Shown: positions 1 to 5,682 of the stretch, piece by piece
Layout: each line of letters starts with the position of its first letter
How positions within the stretch are numbered: the stretch's first letter is position 1
DNA from: Cyanobacteriota bacterium
GTDB taxonomy: Bacteria > Cyanobacteriota > Cyanobacteriia > SKYG9
Length of the DNA stretch: 9,478 nucleotides
Reading direction: 5' to 3'
Assembly: GCA_025054735.1 (NCBI GenBank)
Contig: JANWZG010000125.1
Location: 1 to 9,478 of the forward strand
Made by a program: the position numbers and the translations under genes
The notes under the pieces: model-generated
Database searches by the model: none
Told to the model about the DNA's origin: nothing
The model's input: the letters and a program-made list of their open reading frames with translations, nothing else

Positions 1-213
1 CAGTCACAACTAGGCGATACGTTACAGGCTTGCTGTGGGCAACACTAATCCATCGCAATTTGATACGAACTTGGGGCTTGTAGACTGTTTAGCGAGAATC
101 CGATGTTGAGTATTTGTCAGAGATAGCCCCTTGGCTTGTTCCATCGGGAGTTACTCTAACGCTTAAACTCTGACGCTCAGAGTAAAGGCTTGGACATGAG
201 TACAGTTAAAGCT

Positions 214-296
214 CGTAGTGAGGACTCAAGCGTGAGGACTCAAGTCCTCACTACGAACGAACTCAAAAGTGAGGACTCAAGTCCTCACTACGAACG
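214..296. repeat. Array of palindromic repeats (two identical 28-nt units plus a partial unit)
   Basis: Two identical 28-nt units lie at 232-259 and 269-296 (period 37). Each starts with a perfect palindrome, GTGAGGACT-CA-AGTCCTCAC (232-251 and 269-288), followed by TACGAACG. A partial unit, CGTAGTGAGGACTCAAG, lies at 214-230; its first 13 bases (214-226) can pair with 243-255 or 280-292 as a 13-bp stem. The array can therefore fold as two local hairpins or as longer alternative stems. Similar GTAGTGAGGACT palindromes are, as far as I recall, scattered between genes in many filamentous cyanobacteria, so this is probably a dispersed intergenic repeat. There are too few units and no uniform spacers, so it is not a CRISPR array. 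Confidence 0.8.
265..288 (-). terminator. Candidate intrinsic terminator of the gmd/DUF4347 unit
   Basis: Read on the minus strand, the palindromic unit at 269-288 forms an 8-bp stem GTGAGGAC/GTCCTCAC with a 4-nt loop, directly followed by TTTT (265-268). It lies about 120 nt past the stop of the DUF4347 gene. The T-run is short and the neighbouring copy (232-251) lacks one, so termination is plausible but not secure. Confidence 0.35.
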
Positions 297-407
297 TGAT
301 TGTTAACCTATGCACGGTTGTAGACGGCGTTCCTTGGCGAGTGGCTGATTACAGCCCATTGTCGCCCCAACCTCTAGTTGATATAGATAGCTTGAAAGAT
401 AGTGAAT

Positions 408-3098
408 CTAGCTGATGGTAACCCGCACGATCGCGTCGTTGAAGTCATTGTCACCACCACCTAGTTGATCTTCAAACCCAAACAGGTTAGAGCCTAGCAA
501 GCGGATGTGATCACGACCATCGACGTTAGCTGCCAAGTAGGCAAAGAAAGCATTGACTTGGTTCGGTGCGGCCAAGAAGCCCTGGGCAGTATTGTTAGAA
601 ATTATGAATGGTGCATAAATGCGACCTGCTGTCATGTTGTTGATATCAACCCGGTTCAACACTGCTTCCCGCGCATAGTTAGCATCTCCAGGGTTAAAGA
701 CACCGTTGGCAGTTGTAATGCGACCCGTCAGAGCATCATCAACGGCATAGAAGCCGATCGTGTTATTAAACGCCGCTTCAGATGCCACAATTACAGCCCG
801 TCCATTCCCTGTGCCAGTGAGGTCAACCACCTCACGGACACCCTGGAAGGTAGTGCCTCGAACTAAAGCCCCATTAGTATTTGTGCTCACTGTGACCTCT
901 AGGTCGTTGAAATCAGCATCAACACTGTCCTCGAAGCGCAATACAAAACGGTTGGCTCCTTGTGCTGTCACCTGTAGGTTTGCTGGCACACCAAACAGCA
1001 CCTGGGAGGCTGGAGTTTGACCTGCTAAGACAGCATCGGTTGTGCTGTTGCTAACAATGTAGAAGCGCAAACGACTACCGGCTGCGTATCGCAACTCTCG
1101 CGTGAAGTCCGTGAGAGAAGTGAGGGTACCACTCCGGGCAGGATCCAGAACTGAGTAGATGACGTTGCGCCGAGCAGGACTCAGGGCAGCGTTGACATAG
1201 CCAGCACTTCCTGGTGCTAGACCACCAACTGTACCCGCATCATCATCCACTAGGAACACGCCCAACTCGTTGATAAACGCTGCACTGCGCTGATTCAGCG
1301 TAAAGCTCAGGTTGCCGCCTGTGCCGCCTACTAGAAACACGTTGGGAGACACTTGAGACAGGGTAGGATTGTTGCCGATCGGCGGCGCATCATTGTCCAA
1401 GATTGTTAGCGTGGCAGGTGTGTTACTAATAGTGTAAGCTCTGCCTCCACCAGCATTAGGGCCGCCTGTGAGGGCTAGTTGCACTGTTTCATTGGGGTCA
1501 AAGACAGCATCATCTACAGGTGTGATCGTAATTGTTGCAGTAGTTGCCCCACCAGCGACTGTCACTGTACCATTGGTGCCTGTGAAGGTTGTAGCTCCTG
1601 TAACCGTGTAATCTGCAGTTAGGGTAGCCGTGCCGCCGACACTAAACTCAAAAACAGCCCCACCAGCAGGAGCGGGTGAGTCTAGAGTGATGGTAAAGGT
1701 ACCTGGTACCGAGCCTTGCTCTGATGGAGTGCCGGCGCTAGCCAACGAAACTGCCGTGACTGTCGTGCCACCGAAATTATTGGGAGTACCAGCTGGTGAT
1801 TGATTGTTAGTGAAGCTGGTACCAACAACATTACTGACGCTACTGTCGGAGTTAAAGATGCCGCCACCACCACCGGTAGCCGTATTGTTCTGGATAGTGC
1901 CACCTGTAATGTCCAGTGTTGAGTTATTGCGGTTACGGATTGCACCACCCTGATTGGCTGTATTGGCCGTAAAGTTGCTATTGGTGACTACCAACACTGA
2001 ATCGGGTAGGCCAGCACCGCCACCATCATTTTCGATCGCGCCGCCGCCATCACCAGCTGTATTGTTATTGAAGGTGCTGTTGGCAATAGTAGCGTTTCCT
2101 TCCAAGTTAAGAATGGCACCACCATCATCCGACGCGCTGTTATTGGTGAATGTGACATTATTAACTGTCAACGAACCTCGATAGTTGGCAATTGCGCCAC
2201 CATCATCGTGAATGCCTGCAGGCCGAGCAGCCGTGTCTTCAGTGCGGCCTCCAGTCAGGGTCAGGTTATTGAGGGTAAGGTTACCGGCAGCACTCGTGGA
2301 ATTACCATCAACTAGAAACAGGCGAAATGGATTGTCTGGGTCAGCTTCCCGTTTAATCGTTGCGCCATTGCCATTGATGGTAATCGTAGTGGTGATGCGA
2401 GGCAGCCCTGTTCTGCCATAGAAGAACCCTACAGGAAATTGGAACGTGTCAGTACCAGGGGCAAAGGTAGTCAGGGTATAGGTGCCACCCGCCAAGTTGA
2501 TGGTACTGGCATCATCAGGATTACTATTTGCGCTATCGATCGCAGCAATTAGCGCAGCTACATCCCCCGCTGGAACATCGAAAGTTCCTAAGACCCCACT
2601 GTATGACTTCAAGGCTTCTGGGTGAAAGGCAAGGGATGGGGTCACGTCACCAATGGTCACCTCTAAATCCCAGTCACCACCCAAGGCAGCGTTACCAGTA
2701 CGATCGTCCGAAGCTGCGATGGCTGCCCCCGTCAACTCGTGAAGGGACTGTAAGAACAACATCCCCTGATCACCAGCAGCAACATTACATCCATACAGGA
2801 ACAACGTTGCTGGCTGAGAAAACCAATCTGCTATCCGGCTTTGATAAGTGGCTAAATTTGCAAGACTTAAACTCTCGTTACCCAGGTATAGCTTACCAGG
2901 TGCACCGTGGGACACCACATGTACCTGATCGACTTCCGGATGACGCTGAAGGGCTGCCGTCATTTGCTCAACCCCAGAGCGATCGCCCGCTAACACCACT
3001 ACCTCTGTATTATCAGCCGCACTTTGTAAAAAATGTTGGCAATCAGTAACGGCTGCATCCACAAAAACCAAACATTTCATCAACGGATCCCGTGCCAT
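408..3098 (-). CDS. Large modular surface protein: DUF4347 - beta-helix - Calx-beta - two DUF4114-like modules
   Basis: 896 residues. An N-terminal DUF4347 domain (about 7-170) carries a His in VVSHG (H64) and a Cys in LYGCNVAAG (C104), a spacing that resembles the His/Cys dyad of caspase/gingipain-fold proteins. Residues about 180-435 form a probable right-handed beta-helix, with five GGAI(x)N-type turns starting at 300, 326, 352, 384 and 411, like Chlamydia Pmp-type repeats. A Calx-beta-like domain (about 445-570) ends in TLTILDNDAPP. Two related modules follow (about 580-740 and 741-896), ending in RFEDSVDADFNDLEV and GFEDQLGGGDNDFNDAIV, acidic DUF4114-type signatures likely to bind calcium. 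There is no Sec signal peptide, transmembrane segment or PEP-CTERM tail; proteins of this type are often thought to leave by type I secretion, which is inference here. ATG 3098 has a good ribosome binding site; ATG 3080 (M7), where domain homology begins, is an alternative. Likely an adhesin or matrix protein; function unproven. Confidence 0.9.
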   Translation of the reverse strand: MARDPLMKCLVFVDAAVTDCQHFLQSAADNTEVVVLAGDRSGVEQMTAALQRHPEVDQVHVVSHGAPGKLYLGNESLSLANLATYQSRIADWFSQPATLFLYGCNVAAGDQGMLFLQSLHELTGAAIAASDDRTGNAALGGDWDLEVTIGDVTPSLAFHPEALKSYSGVLGTFDVPAGDVAALIAAIDSANSNPDDASTINLAGGTYTLTTFAPGTDTFQFPVGFFYGRTGLPRITTTITINGNGATIKREADPDNPFRLFLVDGNSTSAAGNLTLNNLTLTGGRTEDTAARPAGIHDDGGAIANYRGSLTVNNVTFTNNSASDDGGAILNLEGNATIANSTFNNNTAGDGGGAIENDGGGAGLPDSVLVVTNSNFTANTANQGGAIRNRNNSTLDITGGTIQNNTATGGGGGIFNSDSSVSNVVGTSFTNNQSPAGTPNNFGGTTVTAVSLASAGTPSEQGSVPGTFTITLDSPAPAGGAVFEFSVGGTATLTADYTVTGATTFTGTNGTVTVAGGATTATITITPVDDAVFDPNETVQLALTGGPNAGGGRAYTISNTPATLTILDNDAPPIGNNPTLSQVSPNVFLVGGTGGNLSFTLNQRSAAFINELGVFLVDDDAGTVGGLAPGSAGYVNAALSPARRNVIYSVLDPARSGTLTSLTDFTRELRYAAGSRLRFYIVSNSTTDAVLAGQTPASQVLFGVPANLQVTAQGANRFVLRFEDSVDADFNDLEVTVSTNTNGALVRGTTFQGVREVVDLTGTGNGRAVIVASEAAFNNTIGFYAVDDALTGRITTANGVFNPGDANYAREAVLNRVDINNMTAGRIYAPFIISNNTAQGFLAAPNQVNAFFAYLAANVDGRDHIRLLGSNLFGFEDQLGGGDNDFNDAIVRVTIS

Positions 3099-3101
3099 AG
3101 C

Positions 3102-4064
3102 CTACACACTCCTCTCTTGTTCTGCTTTGACCATCATACGAACCACGCTGCTCATTGTATGGCTTGCTTGCCATCCCAACTTTTCTCGCGCCTTACTAGG
3201 GTTTCCCCGGCTGACTGCTAAGTCGGTCGGTCGATACAGACTTGCATCTGATACGACATGTTGCCGCCAGTCTAGCCCAACTTCTGAAAATGCGATCGCC
3301 ACGAATTCCTCCAGGCTAGAGGTTTGTCCTGTTGCGATCACGTAGTCATCGGGCTGATCTTGCTGTAGCATTTGATACATTGCCTCCACATAATCAGGTG
3401 CCCACCCCCAATCTCGCTGAATCGACATATTTCCTAGTCGTAATGTTTCATTGCTACCTGCCGCAATTCGACAAGCAGTGGCAATGATTTTCTTGGTTAC
3501 AAACCGCTCTGGCCGCAATGGGGATTCATGATTAAATAAAATGCCTGAGCAGGCAAACAATCCATAGGCTTCTCGATAGTTGGCAACTTCCCAGAAAGCT
3601 GCTGCCTTGGCAACTGCGTAAGGGCTGCGGGGATGAAAAGGGGTCGTTTCATCGGCTGCTTGGTCGCCAATGTCACCAAAGCACTCACTGGAACTAGCGT
3701 TATAGAACTTAACTGGGTAGCCCAAAAATCGAATCACTTCTAGCAGGTTTAAGGTGCCAATAGCGATGCTATCTAGAGTTTCTACTGGTTGCTCAAATGA
3801 CAACCCTACTGAGCTTTGCCCTGCTAGGTTATAGATCTCATCAGGCTTGACTTTACTTAGGGCTTGCAGCACGCTGCGAAAATCGGTTAAGGCGACTGAC
3901 ATCAAGTGCAACTGGTCATAAATGCCTAGGCGCTTGAGGTTGGCAAAGGATGAAATCTGGGCATCTCGAGATGTGCCATAGACGGTGTAACCCTTATCCA
4001 GCAAGAGCTTCGCTAGATAGGCTCCGTCTTGGCCCGATACTCCACAGATTAGTGCTGTTTTCAT
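3102..4064 (-). CDS. gmd: GDP-mannose 4,6-dehydratase
   Basis: 320 residues, a complete extended short-chain dehydrogenase. The family converts GDP-D-mannose to GDP-4-keto-6-deoxy-D-mannose using bound NADP(H), the branch point to GDP-fucose, GDP-rhamnose and related 6-deoxy sugars in the cytoplasm. Visible motifs are the dinucleotide-binding GVSGQDGAYL (8-17), the catalytic ASSSE (123-127), YAVAK with Y149 and K153, the substrate-side NHESPLRPERFVTKK (178-192), QRDWGWAPDYVEAM (216-229) and the late YRPTD...GNPSKAREKLGW (277-298). The GQDG turn and NHESPLR favour Gmd over the reductase Rmd or GDP-fucose synthase, neither of which is next door. At 320 residues it is on the short side of the family. 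The start has only a close AAGG upstream. Its stop is 3 nt from the DUF4347 start, so the two form an operon. Confidence 0.92.
   Translation of the reverse strand: MKTALICGVSGQDGAYLAKLLLDKGYTVYGTSRDAQISSFANLKRLGIYDQLHLMSVALTDFRSVLQALSKVKPDEIYNLAGQSSVGLSFEQPVETLDSIAIGTLNLLEVIRFLGYPVKFYNASSSECFGDIGDQAADETTPFHPRSPYAVAKAAAFWEVANYREAYGLFACSGILFNHESPLRPERFVTKKIIATACRIAAGSNETLRLGNMSIQRDWGWAPDYVEAMYQMLQQDQPDDYVIATGQTSSLEEFVAIAFSEVGLDWRQHVVSDASLYRPTDLAVSRGNPSKAREKLGWQASHTMSSVVRMMVKAEQERSV
3109..3116 (-). promoter_or_regulatory. Ribosome binding site of the DUF4347 gene inside the end of gmd
   Basis: The minus strand reads GAGAGGAG here, 10 nt before the ATG at 3098. It lies within the last codons of the dehydratase gene, whose TAG (3104-3102) is 3 nt from that ATG. 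This supports the 3098 start and suggests coupled translation. Confidence 0.65.
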
Positions 4065-4205
4065 ACCTTGTGTGATGGTTGAGGAATAACTTGGCTGTCA
4101 GTTAGCTGTTGTACTCGTGCTGGGGTCAATTTTGGTCAAGACTATTGTTATCCTTTGTGCTTCTCATTAGGACTGTATAGTCACCTGAGGTAACTGAGTG
4201 CAAAT

Positions 4206-4234
4206 AGTATAGGAGAGATTTTGTGATTTGATTA
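4206..4234 (-). promoter_or_regulatory. Candidate sigma70-type promoter upstream of gmd
   Basis: The minus strand has TATACT (4211-4206), a near-perfect -10 box, about 140 nt before the gmd start in the 256-nt gap after the 117-residue gene. The hexamer 17 nt upstream (TAATCA, 4234-4229) is a poor -35, so the call rests on the -10 alone. The rest of 4065-4320 shows only short palindromes. Confidence 0.25.
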
Positions 4235-4320
4235 CCTCAATCTAAGACGAAGCTAAATTAAACCTAGACTTAATAGTTGTCCTTGACTAAGCAATTGTCG
4301 AGCGGTGTAACAGCAAATTC

Positions 4321-4674
4321 CTAAGTCTGATTTAGATCTTTGCCCCCACGTAATTGATAAAGCTCACCATCTTTCCCTAACTCATCCACAACACTGCTAG
4401 CGTGGAGCACTCGATTCGCGATCGACAATGCATCACTCAATACACCGAAGATGTAGAGGGCCTGGTCTACCTTCTTCATCCTTGCTTGCAGCTTGGCTTC
4501 TTCCTCTTGATTGGCAGCATTAGCAGCTTTTTCCATCAGGTTTAATATCTGCCCACGTTCAACCTTGCAATGGGCGTAGGAATCTTTGAAGTAGTCACGC
4601 AACTGCCTTACTAGCAAGGCTACTGACTGATCATCCTTCAAAAAATCAAGGTTTTGATTATCCATATCAGGCAT
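4321..4674 (-). CDS. Hypothetical helical protein, 117 residues
   Basis: I do not recognise this family. The protein has no signal peptide or membrane segment and one Cys (C37). It is rich in charged and Ala/Leu residues with few helix breakers, so mostly alpha-helix is expected. Residues about 14-35 and 42-72 (RGQILNLMEKAANAANQEEEAKLQARMKKVD, given here in part as an Ala/Glu/Lys-rich run) look coiled-coil-like, followed by a more hydrophobic helix, LYIFGVLSDALSIANRVL (73-90). It ends in a polar tail. The start is uncertain: ATG at 4674 and ATG at 4665 (M4) both lack a clear Shine-Dalgarno. It is oriented like gmd but separated by 256 nt, so co-transcription is not implied. The absence of stops and protein-like composition make it more likely real than chance. 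Confidence 0.6.
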   Translation of the reverse strand: MPDMDNQNLDFLKDDQSVALLVRQLRDYFKDSYAHCKVERGQILNLMEKAANAANQEEEAKLQARMKKVDQALYIFGVLSDALSIANRVLHASSVVDELGKDGELYQLRGGKDLNQT

Positions 4675-5030
4675 ATGAGAACAGTAGCAAAATGATAATG
4701 TGTCCTTAGAATACCACTGAGGTCAAGTTCTCTAGAGTGAGGGGGTGCTGCCTGTGATTGAGCGATCGTTAACTGTGGCAGCAGCCAACTGTGCTAATAA
4801 AGATGGGGTAGGGCTATGCCTACCCAGACAAGCCTCTACCCCATGTCTACAACATAACCCTAGCAGTCTTCACCCACAACCACAAGCCCTATTGTCTCAA
4901 GCGTCTATCAGGTTGGTTAACATAACATTATGAATTGATTAGGAAACCGTTCCAATAGTTGTAACGATTCACGACTAATGCCATAGTTTTGTGACCAAGA
5001 ATTGCAACTTTTAACAAGAGCTATGCCCCT
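4675..5030. other. Gene-free stretch of 356 nt with inverted repeats
   Basis: This lies between the start of the 117-residue gene and the stop of the Uma2 gene, both on the minus strand, so it holds the 3' flank of Uma2 and the promoter area of the small gene. A 62-codon plus-strand frame (4745-4933) has no protein-like features or ribosome binding site. Structures seen are a 7-bp pairing TGCTGCC (4746-4752)/GGCAGCA (4777-4783) and the nested hairpins at 4803-4844. No T-tract follows either, so no standard terminator is recognised. Confidence 0.6.
4803..4844. repeat. Nested, mutually exclusive inverted repeats
   Basis: ATGGGGTAG (4803-4811) is the exact reverse complement of CTACCCCAT (4836-4844), a 9-bp outer stem that can extend inward by a G.U and a G-C pair. 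GGGTAGG (4806-4812) also pairs perfectly with CCTACCC (4819-4825) around a 6-nt loop. The two stems use the same 5' arm, so only one can form at a time. The role is unknown: a small RNA, a cruciform or a degenerate repeat are all possible. Confidence 0.6.
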
Positions 5031-5585
5031 TCAGCCCTCTAGTAATCGTTGGACTGAAATCGTGACCTCTGGGAAGGCAACTGGGCAAATTTCACCGCTG
5101 GTGAGTGTGACCTCTGAATGATAATCACCATGGCTGGGGTCGCGAAAAACTCGAAGCTGGGGTGTTTTGAGAGCTACAACCCAATACTCTGGAATATTGG
5201 CAGCAGCATAGATTTTACGCTTTAGGTCGGTATCCTGCGCCAAGCTGCTGTGGGCAAACTCAATCAGCCAAAAAATATTTTCAGGAAAGGGATGGTGTTG
5301 AAGGTATTCTCGTCCCAATGGTTGCACGATCGCCAAATCTGGCTCTGGTTCAGAATTACTAGCAGGGATGGTGATTGGTTTTCCTTGGCGAATGGTGACT
5401 CGATCGCCGAGGAGAATTTTTAGATACTCGGCTGATTCATGGCTGAAATATGCATGGGGTTCCCCCTCTGGGGCCATTTCCACAATCTCTCCGTTTAATA
5501 ACTCAACCCGACGATCATCTAACAGACCAACGTCGATCATGCGGTGATAATCCTGAAGTGTCCACTTGGCAAGTGTTGTGCCCAC
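5031..5585 (-). CDS. Uma2 family protein (PD-(D/E)XK restriction-endonuclease fold, DUF820)
   Basis: 184 residues, the usual length for the Uma2 family, which is greatly expanded in cyanobacteria and has no established cellular role. Motifs follow the family order: LLDDRRVELLNGEIVEMAPEG (about 21-41), the nuclease-like EPD (81-83, D83) in EPDLAIV, the acidic E109 in LIEFAHSSLAQD, then DLKRKIYAAANIPEYWVV (120-137) with basic K122/K124 and a Tyr-Trp pair. D83, E109 and the Lys form the expected PD-(D/E)XK constellation, so a nuclease activity is possible, though many members are of unknown activity. The start is GTG at 5585, supported by a strong GGGAGG seven bases upstream. It lies 97 nt after the dehydrogenase gene on the same strand, with no obvious functional link. 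Confidence 0.9.
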   Translation of the reverse strand: MGTTLAKWTLQDYHRMIDVGLLDDRRVELLNGEIVEMAPEGEPHAYFSHESAEYLKILLGDRVTIRQGKPITIPASNSEPEPDLAIVQPLGREYLQHHPFPENIFWLIEFAHSSLAQDTDLKRKIYAAANIPEYWVVALKTPQLRVFRDPSHGDYHSEVTLTSGEICPVAFPEVTISVQRLLEG

Positions 5586-5592
5586 AGCTTAC

Positions 5593-5598
5593 CCTCCC
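5593..5598 (-). promoter_or_regulatory. Ribosome binding site fixing the GTG start of the Uma2 gene
   Basis: The minus strand reads GGGAGG, 7 nt before the GTG at 5585-5583. It is one of the two strong Shine-Dalgarno sequences in the window and decides in favour of this non-ATG start. Confidence 0.7.
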
Positions 5599-5682
5599 GG
5601 CAACTCTTGTCTAGCTTATCATTGCTGTAGTTTAGCTGAAGTGGCCCATACTGAGCAGGGCGATGGTTCGACTGTCCACAGG

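Larger units (their letters stand above)
1..407. other. Gene-free intergenic region downstream of the DUF4347 gene
   Basis: No convincing coding frame is present on either strand. It is the 3' flank of the minus-strand gene that stops at 408. It holds a palindromic direct-repeat array (214-296) and two small nested inverted repeats near 151-185: TTACTCT (151-157) can pair with AGAGTAA (179-185), while ACTCTGA (167-173) pairs with TCAGAGT (177-183) around a 3-nt CGC loop, so the two pairings exclude each other. At 100-105 and 142-147 CCGATG and CATCGG could pair around a small inner hairpin (125-128/133-136). The stretch at 74-101 resembles, from memory only, the right-end region of cyanobacterial IS200/IS605 elements; no transposase reading frame is visible. 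Confidence 0.6.

Noticed and set aside
214..296. CRISPR array
   Set aside because: Only two full repeats, strongly palindromic, a 9-nt spacer and no cas genes.
2528..3049. 173-codon plus-strand open frame
   Set aside because: It is antisense to the conserved DUF4347 and beta-helix coding region, and its translation is low-complexity His/Arg/Pro-rich with no family motif.
4745..4933. 62-codon plus-strand frame in the gene-free stretch
   Set aside because: No ribosome binding site and unremarkable composition; the hairpins at 4803-4844 fall inside it and explain its base pattern better.
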